A stretch of 64,000 nucleotides of DNA, taken from contig NC_084941.1 of the NCBI RefSeq assembly GCF_958298935.1, positions 20,310,001-20,374,000 on the forward strand, written 5' to 3'. The position numbers were made by a program, and so were the translations under genes. The stretch's first letter is position 1; each line of letters starts with the position of its first letter. The notes beneath the pieces are model-generated. The model saw only the letters and a list, made by a program, of their open reading frames with translations, did not search any database and had not been told where the DNA came from. The stretch is from Phragmites australis (taxonomy: Eukaryota > Streptophyta > Magnoliopsida > Poales > Poaceae). This document shows positions 44,239-57,500 of this stretch, one piece after another.

Positions 44239-47200
44239 ATGGCAACGCTAGCGCCGTTACACCGCCTCCCGCTGCTGCTGGTCCTCGCCGGCGCCGCCGC
44301 GGCGTTCGAGCTGGAGGAGGCCACCATCGACTCCATCCAACGCGCATTCGCCGCCGGTGAGCTCACCTCCCGCGGCCTCGTCGAGCTCTACATGCGCCGT
44401 ATCGCGTCCCTGAACCCCGCGCTCCACGCCGTCATCGAGCGCGACCCCGACGGCGCGCTTGCCGCCGCCGACCGCGCCAACGCCGCTCGGTCCGGCTCCG
44501 GCGCGGCCGAGTCGGCGCTCCCGCCGCTGCACGGTATCCCCGTGCTGCTCAAGGACAACATCGCCGCGGCCGGCGGAGGGCCGCTGAACGCAACCGCCGG
44601 GTCACTTGCCATGGTCGGGTTGCGCCCCGCGCGCGACGCCGGCGTGGTCGAGCGGCTCCGGCGCGCCGGCGCGGTGCTCCTCGGCACTGCCAGCCTCAGC
44701 GAATGATGCAACTTCCGCGGCCCCGGCATCGCCGCTGGCTGGAGCCCCCGCGGCGGCCAGGGCAGGGTTGGCCCCTCCTCCTCCTCCATTTATCTTGGAT
44801 GCTTGTCCTTGTTTCAAATTGATTTCTTGCAGCCACCAGAAGCAATGCTGCGATGGCAATACCGATTGATTTTGGGTCGCTGATGCAGAATCCGTATGTG
44901 CCGTCGGCGACGCCATGCGCCTCAAGCAGCGGATCAGCGATTGCGGCGGCCGTGAACATGGCGGCGGTGACCATTGGGACCGAGACGGACAGCTCCATCA
45001 TGTGCCCGTCCAGCTACAACTCCGTCGTCGGGATCAAGCCCACCGTCGCTCTCACCACCGCGCCGGCGTCATCATCATATCACCAAGGATGGACACAGTT
45101 GGGTGAGCGACAATGTTTAACTGATTCTGATGTGGGTTTATTGTGTTACTAACTTCTGATACACCACCTTTTCTTCTTTTTGGTTGCTTCTTATGCATCA
45201 AACATAGTGGTGTTGTGCTTTGAATTTAATTGAAACATCACTATATTGAGGCATGTTTCTGTACTCCGCTCTCTTGAACTAATGTCACTATCCTCATCGA
45301 CCAATTACCACACCGAAGCTTTTTTGTCCTTTTGTTTTTCCGAACAATGTCCACACCAAACTGAACAGGACGTCAACATTTACTTGCTAAAACATAAAAT
45401 ATTTCTTGTGCTTAAATACAGCTCCGAATTGCCACTAAACATGGTGGCATTTGTGATGATCAAAGTTCCCTGTCGCTGAATACATTACCACCTGCTGCTT
45501 CTATACACTGAAATAACAGCTTCAGCTGATAGAAATCTTTTTTCAAGAAAAAGAAACACCTGATGCAAGTCTTACCGGTTGTTGTCCACTTTGTATTCGA
45601 GTTCTCGAGCAATGATGTTATTGTCACCGTGTCCTGTTTACCCTCTTGACTTTGATCTGATTAGGCCATGTTAACCATTTTTAGCAATGTAACCTACTTG
45701 ATGCAGGCCGATATCTAGAACAGTTTCGGATGCTGTGCATGTGTTGGAAGCAACTGTCGGCTATGATCCACGAGATGCAGAGGCGACTCGCATGGCTTCA
45801 CAGTATATACCAGAAGGTGGTTACATGCAATTCTTGAACATAGATGGACTAAGAGGCAAGAGATTGGGAATTCCCATGAAGGATTTCTTCCGTTTCCCTC
45901 GGGCTCTGTCCAAGAAAAGGTCTTCGGTCAGCACTTCGACATTATGAGGTACTTTGACACAATATCTTAATACCGTTATCTTTTATCTGCAAGTAACATT
46001 CGTTGTTTTCTTGAACAACCCCTTTGATTCTATCTGGAAAAATCAATTTTGCTATATTTTAGTACTAGCAGTAACAATGCTGTTATAAAGGAATTTTTAT
46101 CCAGAAATATCAAATGAACATGCTGCTCCAGTCAAAGAAACTCTAGATCATAAGACCGATCTAATTCAGGATTAATGTATGTAGGCTAGCGAACCTTAAC
46201 CCAGGTAGGTTAGCTTAACCATAAATTTGGCAACTATTTTCTCAACATATTTAGTCTAAATTATGTTTGACTAAATTAGGTGGGTGAGCAGTAGAAAAAA
46301 AGACCATGGGCGGGTTAGTTCTGTTGGGTTAGCTTATTCCAGGCCTTTGGCGGATTAACTTTAAAAGGCTTTGAATGGGTTAGGTTAATCCTTACTAACC
46401 CACGGGTGTTTTGTCCATTAAATTCCTAACCCATCTCTTAACCCTGAAATGAGCTATGCCCAATTCGTAGGCAAATATTCATGCTTGATATGTTAGCATT
46501 TCAGGAACATTGCAGATCATCACCAATAACTGAATGTTATCCAATACCAATCAAAATACTTACGTTCTCGGGGGAAACAAATTCTCAGGCAAATATTCAT
46601 GCTTGAATAGATATTTCAGTTATACACTTGATAAATTTACAATTCATGATGTATGCTGGAATGACATGATGGTACTTTAGGCTGTTAGTGTCTAGACATG
46701 ATTAGACTTCAACTGTTCTTTATATATCAAATTATGCAACATCAACAATGTTTCTTGATACCAGGATTGTCATTCTATATTACCCTTTCCTGGGCTATAC
46801 AAAGAACATGGAAACAATAAGTACGAATCTATACTTCAGTTGTTTGTATCTTAAGAACTCTTAGATGACAACGTCAATAGTAAATTCTTGTGCAGATTCT
46901 AATTTCAAATTGAATGATATTTCTGAAAATATCAATGAATTACTAAAGAAGGAACTACTGAGTAGATGTATATTTGTTCATTACTGTTGATGTTATTTCC
47001 CTATTATATATACTTTTCCTTACCCCTGAATGATGTAACAAAATTGACAGTAAAATGGGTGCCATCTTGGTGGACAATCTTGAGATACCAAGCATGAATT
47101 TCATTAACGATGCAGTGCAAAGCGGCGAGCGTGCACTTATGCTCGCCGAATTCAAGCTGTCCCTCAACTCCTACTTATCTAAGCTGGCTACTTCACCTGT

Positions 47201-47697
47201 TAGATCATTATCAGACATAATCAACTTCAACAAGAAGCACCCTGTTGAGGTAAATATCACCTTCTTGTGCATCTAATTTTCTAGATAATTTTGTTGAACA
47301 TAAAGGAGCAATCTTGCATTATTGATCACAGGAAAGGATAGCTGAATTTGGTCAAGAGTACCTTCTACAATCTGAAGCAACCAATGGCATTGGTCCAACT
47401 GAGGAGCGCGCCATTGCCAGACTGAACAAACTGTGTAAAAGAGGTCTCGAGAAAGTAATGCAAGATAATCAATTGGATGCAATTGTAGCCCCAGGTGCAT
47501 CTGCTCACAGCCTGCTCGCCATCGGCAGCTACCCAGCTATCACTGTTCCAGCTGGTTATGCTGCGAATGGCGTTCCTTTCACCATCTGCTTCGGAGGGTT
47601 GAAAGGGTCAGTGCCAAAGCTTTTAGAAATAGCTTATTCGTTTGAGCAGGCAACGAAAGTAAGGAAACCTCCGTCGCTGCAGCATTCTGTCATTTGA
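44239..47697 (+). pseudogene. Amidase (GatA/amidase signature family), disabled
   Basis: Five exons can be modelled: 44239-44766, 44889-45102, 45707-45948, 47051-47249, 47332-47697, all with GT-AG borders. They encode a plant amidase with an N-terminal hydrophobic leader (LPLLLVLAGAAAAF), the catalytic Lys in LLKDNI, the Ser-rich cis-Ser segment (CASSSGSAIAAA) and nucleophile region TIGTETDSSIM, where the usual DGS is DSS. Three lesions break the frame: TGA at 44704 where the family has Trp (SLSEW), a missing base near 45058, and a missing base near 45898. Exons 4 and 5 are clean and end EQATKVRKPPS. The family hydrolyses amide bonds; the natural substrate of this plant clade is not known to me. 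Lesions are few and all introns look normal, so loss is recent or these are assembly errors. Confidence 0.88.
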
Positions 47698-48466
47698 ATG
47701 TATAACAATGGAAATGAATCGGGCAATTTTTTTCCACAGTTTGTACACTTTTTTAACCGAGGAAATATTTATGGCGAGAAACATATATACATCAAATGTT
47801 AAACATAGAAAAATTTGAGATGCAATGTTTTTGTTGTGTACCAAACTCTTTGAACCCAGGCATCTTGCACCTTGGGTGTTCAAGATATGTACTTTATAGT
47901 ATTATAAAATGTAATACATGTGCTGTTTGTTTCTGTTATAAGCAAAAACTACATGTACAAAAAGAAGGATTGAATTTGCTCTGTAGCTCCTGAACTCTAC
48001 ATGAATAGCAGTCTGTTTTTTTTTAAGGATATGCAGCTTGAATGATGTTTCCTTTATTTGGCATACATATGATATTTTTGCAGAAGTACAAGATACAGAA
48101 CAAACAAACCCTTGAGGCTTGTTTGGTTTGTGCCCAAACTAACCTTGCAAAAATTTGGCTAGCCCCAAGAATTTGGAATCCATTTTGGATGTTTGCCAAT
48201 TTTTTGGTAAGCCGTGCCTCTTGATTATATCCCTATATACTTTCTTGCCAAACTTTGGCCAGCCATGTTAACATTTTTTTCTCAATTATGTGCAACCAGT
48301 CTCACAAATAAATATATCTACCTTTGAACATTCAAGAACATTGTTTTGCAGTTGCATGACAGGCAAGATACAATCATCCAGATTTGGTAACTACACCTTA
48401 TTTTTCAGCTTATTTATTTCATTCTACAAGTGTTACAGCCATTTGAGCTGTTCACAGCTTCTCTAT
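47698..48466. other. Convergent intergenic region
   Basis: Shared 3' flank of the amidase (+) and aldose epimerase (-). AT-rich, no gene. About 48110-48270 has AAACTAACCTTGC- and TTGGCTAGCC-like segments that may derive from a MITE. Confidence 0.6.
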
Positions 48467-50710
48467 TCAGGCTGAGAACTCAAACAGCATTGTGTGCTTA
48501 TACTTCTCACCAGGCTGCACGACCACAGATGGAAAGTTGGGTTGGTTGATGGCATTGGGGAACCCCTGGGTTTCCAAGCATACTCCGGCATGCTTCTCAT
48601 AGACAGCACCCCCTTTGCCAGTGATGCCATTCACATAGTTCGCAGTGTAGAACTGCATGCCAGGCGCATCAGTCCAAAGGTCCAGGGTGCGTGCGCCTGA
48701 TGGGTCTCTCAGTTTGGCTGCATGCTTCAGGCCATTCTTCTCATCTCCACAGTCCAGCACATAGTTATGATCGTACCCTCCAGGAACATTGTTGATGCAC
48801 TCCCCAATTCTGTGCTCTGTCATGAAGTCGAAGGGTGTGTCCTTGACAGGCATTATCTCACCAGTGGGGATTGTGTTTTCGTCAACGGGAGTGATGTGTT
48901 CCCCCCAGATCTGGATCGAATTATTTAAGATGTCACCAGAGTTATGGCCTGCCAGGTTCCAGTAAGTGTGCTGTGCCAGGCTGATAGGAGTGGCTTTGTT
49001 TTCTGGTGTAGCTTCCATGTCAAGTCTTAGAGTGGTAGCTTCAGGAAGAGAGTATGTTGCCCGGACAGTCACATCGCCCGGATAGCCTGAAAAATGTAGA
49101 ACAGTTAATGCTTGAATTGGCTTAACTTATTCAAGCATGGAGAGCCCTGCAGTGAAAACAAAGATGTTAATGGATGTACCTTCTTCCCCATCCTTACTGT
49201 GATACTGAAAGGTTATTGATGGGCATTCACCATCGTTATGCTCTACGACATCCCACACAATTTTGTCAAATCCCTTCAACCCACCTGACATTCACAATCC
49301 AGCAAAAAAAGAAAAGGTATATCACATGACGAGAAACCACAATGTATCCATGGAAGAAGAACACAATTTGTGGAGGTCTTCAAAGCATTTTTATTTTCGA
49401 GAAACATCATTTTACCACAGGATTGATTCATCTAGGCATTAAAATAGGATCGGATGTTAAAAGTACAAAGATTGTAGTGTGCAATACATTTATGTGTATA
49501 ATACTCGGTACTAACGATAAAGATACCCATGCTAATAATTTATGCTGACCATCAACGTTCTAGTTCTATTATAGTGTTTGATTAAAATTAGCCACTAGCC
49601 TAAATAAAGACTAAGTCATGCACTTACACTCTGAGATCTAACTAATGTGATCACGTACCCAGTCTACACCAAGTCTGCAAAATTTATGAAGCATTACCAT
49701 GAAGGCTGTTGGGTCCATTGTTGATGGGCAATGAATACTCAACTCCGTTTAGACTAAACTTCCCATTCTTGATCCTATTTGCTACTCGACCAACGATGCA
49801 GCCAAAATAAGGTGACATGCCTTTCTGCAAAACAGAATAGAAAGAAGTAGACCATCAACAGTAGACAACTCTTTACAACAAGGTACACAAAATTTTAAAA
49901 GAGCACGATACACTTCACAAATTCAGAACCTTTATTCACATATAGTCAGTCCATATCTCAACGATTACCATTATTTGATTGTGGGGTATGGAATGGATAT
50001 AATCAGATGTGGTTTACAGATATTGCACTAGAGCCGGTTTTGATTAATAGACACGAACTGAACAAGCTATGTCCGGACAGCCAGGGGATGGAGTACTATT
50101 TGGGAGTGGAATTCAAGTCTGGAAAGGCATCCTGTGTCGCACGAAGCTACCAATTTCCCTTGGAAGAGTTTCCCAAAGGCCATGGCATCTGAAACTGTAC
50201 ACCTTTTTTTTTTTCTTTCCTTTCGTGAACAACTCGTTGCATTTCCATAAATAGTCGTCTAGACATCTAGTTGACTAATTCTGCTCAGGCAGCCTGATAT
50301 GGTTCCAATCTCCCCTGTTGCTCTTCTAACTACACATTACAAGTTGCTTCAATCTAGTGAGGGAACACACTAGATTACGAGGACAGTTGAGCTCACTCCA
50401 AGAGTCAAAAGTTAAAACAGATTACGAGGACTAAGCACAGATTCGGGAGGATTCGAGGGTCCCTCTCACCATGTACGGCTCCAGGGTGTCGAATCCGAGC
50501 ACCACATCCGCGGCATTCCCTGCGCCAATTCCGCCAAGAAACGGGTCAGGGGTGAATCCAAGAAGCCAAGAATCCGAACACGGAGAAGCGCGACAGCTGC
50601 GGACCGTGGGCGTCGGGGACGAGGAGGGAGGTGATGGTGGCGCCCCAGCTGGCGATCCTTGCGGTGATCCTGCCATTGGAGAGCTCGAGGATCTTGGGCT
50701 CGGCCGCCAT
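48467..50710 (-). CDS. Aldose 1-epimerase (galactose mutarotase-like)
   Basis: Five exons on the minus strand: 50710-50605, 50519-50470, 49824-49698, 49284-49180, 49086-48467. All introns are GT-AG (the first only 85 nt), and the joined CDS is 1,008 nt, giving 335 residues, the usual family length. Motifs in order: [58 protein letters not shown] (H94), [10 protein letters not shown] (catalytic His169), [10 protein letters not shown] and [18 protein letters not shown] (catalytic Glu301). The enzyme interconverts alpha and beta anomers of glucose, galactose and similar sugars; absence of a clear signal peptide suggests the cytosol. No lesion is seen. It is the most securely intact housekeeping-type gene in the window. 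Confidence 0.95.
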
Positions 50711-51429
50711 TGACGCCACGCCGCCACGGAAGGAGAGGAGAGGAGCCTGCGCTGCGGCGGGTCTCGAATTCTCGATCGGCTGGTCTCTATCCTTCCAATC
50801 GGTGGGACCCATCTTGGTTATCTGTAACAAATCTCCTTCCTTCTGAATAGGAGATTTCCAGCCGTCCGATCCACTTCCGTGATTCGTGCCTTGCAGTGGC
50901 GGCCATGAATGTTTTGCCAGCAAGCAGGGAGGAGATGACGACGCGAAATGATTAGGGTGGCAGTGCAGACTCAACGGCGGAATTAGAACCTACGGGAACC
51001 AAATGACTCCGCAAAAGCCGAAACGACATGAGGTAACGAAGCCTCACGTAAGCAGTGAGTTGAAGGAGCTCGTCGATTTTTTTTATTTTAACTCTTTTTA
51101 AACTAATATTTTAATAATATCACGTGGAAAACTAAATTTTCAAAAATTAATTTTTTATGTCAAAATCTTTAGCGTGACTCTCAACTAACTTGATCACGCT
51201 AATATATATGATGTAACCAAGATAGTTAAGTTGGCATTCGTCCGACGCCTTTACACATGAGACCAACGTGACAGGTCTGAGTGGGCTGTCACGCCAAAGT
51301 TGATGTGACTCGGCCCAATACACAACACCGCACCGACCGCCCTCTCCCTATCTTCTTCCTCGAGCCCGACTCCTGCTGAAATTCGAGATCCCGAAGCGGG
51401 CCTCCTACTCGCACCTCCGCTCCCCTCGT
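50711..51429. other. Upstream region of the aldose epimerase
   Basis: 5' flank of the minus-strand gene. No clear TATA box or second gene recognised. AT-rich after 51060. Confidence 0.5.
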
Positions 51430-51454
51430 TGGATCAAACCACCATGCTCTCATT

Positions 51455-52510
51455 GGAATCCTTGGCCAAAACTCAGTCAAGCCAGGCGAATGTTGTTGCC
51501 GATGCACTAAGTAAGAAGGCTCGATGTAATTGCCTTATGACCGAGCCCGAAAATACCACACTTTATGATGCATTTCGAAGACTTAGGCTTGAAATGGTCC
51601 CGAAGGGATTTCTTCTAAATTTGGAGATCAAATCCACCCTCTTGGATGAAATCAAGGCCTCTTAGAAGGATAATAAGGGTATGGCCCGAATTCGGGATAA
51701 AATGAAGGAAGGCAAGGCTATCTATATTTCTGAGGATGACCAAGGTGTCTTGTGGTTTTGAAACCGGCTAGTGGTTCTGAAAGTTGAGGCATTGAGGAAG
51801 AAAATTCTGGATGAAGCTTATGATTTTTTGCTATCCATCCATCCTGGGAGCACAAAGATGTACCAAGATCTCAAGCCCAGATTTAGGTGCACTCGCATGA
51901 AGCGAGAAATCGCTCGATATGTTGCTGAGTGTGATGTCTGCCAAATAGTGAAGGTCGAACACCTCAAACCGGCCGGTATGCTCCAACCTTTATTCATTCC
52001 CTCTTGGAAGTGGGAGGAGATTGAAATGGACTTCATTACTAGATTGCCGAGGACCTCTCATGGATATGACTCAATCTGGGTTATTATGGACTGATTGACA
52101 AAGTTCGCTCATTTCCTTCTTGTCAAGACCACGTATTTGGTCAAGTTATTCGATCAAGCAATATGCGGAGTTGTACCTCACTCAAATTGTTTGCCTTCAT
52201 GGGATTCTAAAGGAAGATAATTTCTAATCGAGGTATTTAGTTCACTTCTCATTTCTAGAGAAGCCTGCATGAGGCTATGGGAACTAAGCTGTTCCACAGC
52301 ACCGCATATCACCCCTAGACTAATGGTCAAACCGAGAGGGTGAATCAGATTTTGGAGGACATATTTCGAGCTTGTGCTCTCACATATGAGAATAAGTGGG
52401 AGATATGCTTGTCATTCGCCAAGTTCTCTTGCAACAAAACCTACCAAGCGAGTATTTAAATATCGTTGTTTGAAGCTTTCTATGGCCGTAGATGGCCGCT
52501 GGCGGGGGTG
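51455..52510 (+). pseudogene. Ty3-gypsy pol remnant (RNase H end to integrase)
   Basis: Starts at the end of RNase H (ANVVADALSKKARCN). It continues through the integrase HHCC zinc region (SIHPGSTKMYQDLKPRF, VAECDVCQIVKVEHLKPAG) and the core (PSWKWEEIEMDFITRLPRTS, IWVIMD), then degraded text related to TERVNQILEDM and, near 52480, EAFYGRRWPL. Stops near 51663 and 52092, plus frameshifts after 52140, make it non-functional. No LTR recognised. It belongs to a gypsy element different from the one at 5.5-6.3 kb. Confidence 0.85.
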
Positions 52511-52697
52511 GGTTTGGGCGGGATAGAGCGGGAAAACATGTGAAATTACATTTTTTGTCTTCCCCATTGGTACAGTCCAATTTGCTTCGTTCCTCTCATA
52601 TGTTCGCAGCGAGGAGAACGAGGCGCCGCTCCCGCTCCCTCTCGCGATTCCCAGCGCTCTAGCTCTCGCTCTCAATTCGCCTGCGACAGCTGGTTTG

Positions 52698-53281
52698 TGT
52701 TAGTGATGTGCCCTAGAGGCGATCGAGTTTGCGGATTGGATCTGCTAATGGGCTTTAATGTTGATTAAAGGACCATTAGGGTTTAGAGTCATAATGGGCT
52801 TTAATGTTGATTAAAGGCCCATTAGCGTGCTCTATATAAGAATAGGCAGGGGCCAAGGCGCATTGAGTTTTTTTTTTCCAGAAAAACAGATCTTGCCACC
52901 AAAAACCCTGGCCGCCTCCTATTCCCGAACTCCCTTCGAAACCCTAGACGGGCGCGCGGTGTTAGCACACCGGCGCACGGCGATTCCATCCTTGTACGTG
53001 TGGATACCGTAGAGGCGCTGCTACTATTGCGGTGTTGATCTGCTCGGGAGTACTCGGGACGTACTCGCGAATACTCGGAAGGTGCTCGGGACGTGCTCGG
53101 GACGAGGTTGACGATCGACTACTTGACGCGCACGACGTTGGATTGGTCTGCTCCAACTCTTCTTCCGCTGCACTGCTCGTCAAGTGGTAACGATTCATGA
53201 TCCCCTACTCGCATGGCTTCCTGGTTGAATGCGGTAGAGAAAATTTATTTTGTGCTAGCGTAGCCTACCCGTTCCCCAACA
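52698..53281 (+). repeat. 5' LTR of the copia element (584 bp)
   Basis: TGTTAGTGATGTGCCC ... CCCCAACA. It contains an exact internal repeat GGGCTTTAATGTTGATTAAA (two copies, about 52750 and 52797), a TATATAAGAA TATA-like site (about 52834) and a run of CTCGGGA-type repeats (53040-53105). Confidence 0.95.
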
Positions 53282-54552
53282 GTAGTATCAGAGCCATCCT
53301 GCGTAGTTTTCGACCTGGATCAGTCACATATAGAAGATATGTGATAGAAATAGATTAGATCTATTGTTTTTTATCAGTTCATATGATGGATTGACCAATG
53401 CACGGTTGGTTAGGTGAATTAGAGATCGGATGAGATGCCAGTCGATGAAACCACATAGCCAAAAAGATTAGCTCGATCTCCCACCTGGTTTTGCGTGCGA
53501 CTTGCCCCTACCAGCTGGAATCACCATCGGGGCTAACTGCGTGCATCGCGACATGGTCGGGAGAACAGCAGATCGAGGTCATGTGTGCTGTCATCATTTC
53601 TGGAAAAACCTCACGCGATGATCAATGGGATTGATCTAATGGACCGCCGTCGCGTACATGCATAGATTGTTGTAATAACATGATCCCATCACGACATTAG
53701 AATTCGATTCTACGCTTAACTCGTTTTTGCAGAGAATGTTGTGACTGGTATGGCCTTGTGATATGTGATGCATGTGTGTAATTTTTCATGGCCTGCGTGT
53801 CATGGTTAATTGCAGCCCAAGGCTGTCATGTTATTGTATAACGGCCTGCGTGTCGACTTGTGATGCTTCTTCTCATGTAATTTATCTAGTGCTATTAGGT
53901 GTAATAGACTAGAACAAGATCATGGAGATTTGAAGCATGATGACCCGGAGGACAGGAACCGTGGCGATGGAGATCACCATGTGAAGGGGCCATACTATGT
54001 CATAGTTAATATGATTTCCTGTGATGTTTTTATGTTCCTGTCATACTATTCTTTCATGTTTTATATGTGGTGGATATGATTTTCATGATAGAGTAGTTTT
54101 CCTCAGAAAAATCAAGAGTAATTGATGCCCTTCCAATAACTGCACCTACAAAGGTTTTGATCATTGTGTGGTAGGTCTGCCAAAGCAGGGTGCCATCATT
54201 TATCTTAACCAGTTAGAGTGGATGTCGGACATCCACACGCATAGTATTGGTTTACTTGATAAAGCTATCAAAACGGTTTTGGGCTTTGGGGCATGGTGTT
54301 GGGCGCCTGGGCATTCGATGCCACCCAACAAACAAGAGTCACATAGGGATGTGATTAGCAAGGCGTTGCTTACCTATGTCACTAAGTTTCTAGCAGTGAT
54401 GTCAAAGCTCACTAGAACTTAGTTGAATATGGATCTTGATCCTCTATATGTTGTTAGAGGGAAAACACATATAGTGGAGTATCTTTTGTTAAATTGTTTA
54501 ATAGAAGATTCACATAGGCATAGTGCTGAACCTGCATTTTCTGTTGTAGATT

Positions 54553-57500
54553 ATGGCACCGGCCGTCAGTAACACTTCCAGTTTTAATTTGCGATCGATT
54601 CTTGAAAAAGAGAAGCTTTCTGGAACAAACTTTATTGATTGGTATAGAAATCTGAGAATTATTCTCAAACAAGAGAAAAAGGAATATGTTCTAGAGGTCC
54701 CCTATCCTGATGAACCAGCTGATAATGCTCCTGCCACGGATCGGAGGGCTTATGAGAAGCACACCAACGATTCACTGGATGTTAGCTGCCTCATGCTTGC
54801 CTGTATGTCCTCTGAGCTTCAGAAGCAATATGAGAACAGGGATGCCCATGATATGATTGTGGGACTCCGAGGCATGTTTGAGAACCAAGCTCGGGCCGAG
54901 AGGTACAACACCTCAAAGTCCTTGTTTGCGTGCAGGTTAACAGAAGGCAGTCCAGTCAGTCCTCATGTGATCAAAATGATTGGTTACATTAAGAGCCTGG
55001 AAAAACTTGGTTTTCCCCTTAGCCCTGAGTTGGCTACGGATGTAATTCTCCAGTCGCTCCCTGCGAGCTTCGAGCCGTTCATTTTGAACTTTCATATGAA
55101 CATCATGGAGAAAAGCATGGCTGAATTGCATGGGATGCTAAAAACTGCTGAGGAAAGCATTAAGAAGAGCTCTAGTCATGTGATGATGGTTCAAAAGGAT
55201 AGCAAGAAGAGAAAGCGCAAGGGCAAGGCTAAAACTTCGGATGAGATCTCGAGTTCTAAGCCTAAACCTGTTGGAAAGCCCAAGGCTAGCCCTGCCGCTT
55301 CTAACACTTGCCACCACTGCCATAAGACTGGTCATTGGCGGAGGAACTGCAAATTGTACTTGGAAGAACTCAAAAAGAAGAAGGGAAGTAAGACTTCCTC
55401 TTCAGGTATAAATGTTATTGAAATTAATCTTGCTACTCGTCCTAATGATTCATGGGTATTTGATACCAGATCAATGATTCATACTTGCAAATCGCTGCAG
55501 GGACTTAAAAGGACTAGGAAGTGTGCAAGAGGCGAATTGGATGCTCGCGTCGGCAATGGTGCAAAAGTTGCTGCGTTGGCCGTTGGCGTTTACTCCTTAT
55601 TGCTACCCTCAGAATTAGTTTTGGAATTAAATAATTGTTATTATATTCCTGCCTTGGGCAAAAACGTTATCTCTTCTTCATGTTTGGAAGAAGATGGTTA
55701 TGAATTCATAATAAAGAACAAGTGTTGTTCGATATTTTTGAATGGTATGCTCTATGGTAATTGTCCATTAGTAAATGGATTATATATATTGGATCTTGAG
55801 GATATAACTATTTATAACATTGATACAAAGAAGCTTCGGCTTAATAATTTGAATCCCACCTTTGTTTGGCATTGTCGATTAGGTCATATAAATGAGAAGC
55901 GTATGCAGAAGCTCCATAAAGATGGTCTTCTACATTCATTTGATTTTGAATCATTTGATACATACGAGTCTTGTTTACTTGGCAAGATGACTAAGACGCC
56001 TTTCACTGGTCAAAGTGAGAGGACAAATGAATTATTGGCCCTAGTACATACAGATGTATGTGGACCGATGAGTTCTACAGCTAGAGGTGGTTTTCAGTAT
56101 TTCATTACTTTCACCGATGACTTTAGTAGATATGGTTACATCTACCTAATGAGGCACAAGTCTGAATCCTTTGAAAAGTTCAAGGAGTTCCAGAATGAAG
56201 TACAAAATCATATAGGCAAGACAATTAAATTTCTGCGATCAGATCGTGGAGGTGAATATTTGAGCCATGAATTTGGTGATCATCTAAGGCAATGTGGAAT
56301 CGTTCCACAATTGACTCCACCGGGTACGCCACAATGGAATGGGGTGTCCGAGCGGAGGAACCGAACTTTGTTAGACATGGTCCGGTCGATGATGAGCCAA
56401 TCTGATCTTCCATTGTCCTTCTGGGGATACACTCTAGAAACAGCTTTCATGTTAAACAGGGTTCCATCTAAGGCTGTAGAGAGGACACCATATGAGATAT
56501 GGACCGGGAAGCGTCCCGGATTGTCTTTCCTTAAGATATGGGGTTGTGAGGCTTATGTAAAACATTTGTCGTCTGATAAGCTCACTCCCAAATCTGATAA
56601 ATGCTTCCTTGTGGGGTATCCTAGGGAAACTAAAGGATATTATTTCTATAACTGGGAAGAAGGCAAAGTGTTTGTCGCCCGGAATGGTGTCTTTCTTGAG
56701 AAAGAGTTTCTTGCGAAGAGAGTTAGTGGGAGCACGGTGCAACTCGAAGAAATTCGGGAACCACTTGAAAGTGTTTTAGCTCCTATTGAACCACAACTCG
56801 GTATGCAAGATGTTGCAGAACCTGTTGTCGAGACACCAGCCCCACGTCGGTTGGAAAGGTTCAGTCGTGCACCCGAGCGGTTTATGTTCCTAACCACGGG
56901 GCAGCGTGACATATTATTGTTGGATAATGATGATCCTAAGACTTACTCGGAAGCAATGGTGGGACCAGACTCTGAAAAATGGCTTGGAGCCATGAGATCC
57001 GAGTTAGAATCCATGCGAGAAAACCAAGTTTGGAACTTGGTCGATCCACCTGATGGTGTGAAAACTATCAAGTGTAAATGGGTTTTTAAGAAAAAGATAG
57101 ACGTTGATGGAAATGTTCACATCTATAAGGCACGATTGGTGGCGAAAGGTTTCAGGCAAATTCAAGGTGTTGATTATGATGAAACGTTTTCGCCCGTCGC
57201 AATGCTAAAGTCTATTCGGATTCTCCTAGCAATTGCTACATATTTCGACTATGAGATATGGCAAATGGATGTCAAAACGGCTTTCCTTAATGGAAACCTA
57301 AGTGAGGATGTGTACATGACACAGCCTGAAGGTTTTGTCGATCCGAAAAATGCTGGGAAGATTTGCAAGCTGCAAAAGTCCATCTATGGACTAAAGCAAG
57401 CTTCTCGGAGTTGGAATCTTCGTTTTGATGAAGTGATCAAAGGGTTTGGTTTCATCAAGAATGAAGAAGAGCCTTGTGTTTACAAAAGGACTAGTGGGAG

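Noticed and set aside
50007..50192. Plus-strand frame inside the aldose epimerase second intron
   Set aside because: Short, no family match, and lies wholly in an intron of a well-supported gene.
54168..54422. 84-codon frame in the copia leader
   Set aside because: No recognisable domain and not followed by splice or frameshift signals to gag; best treated as leader sequence.
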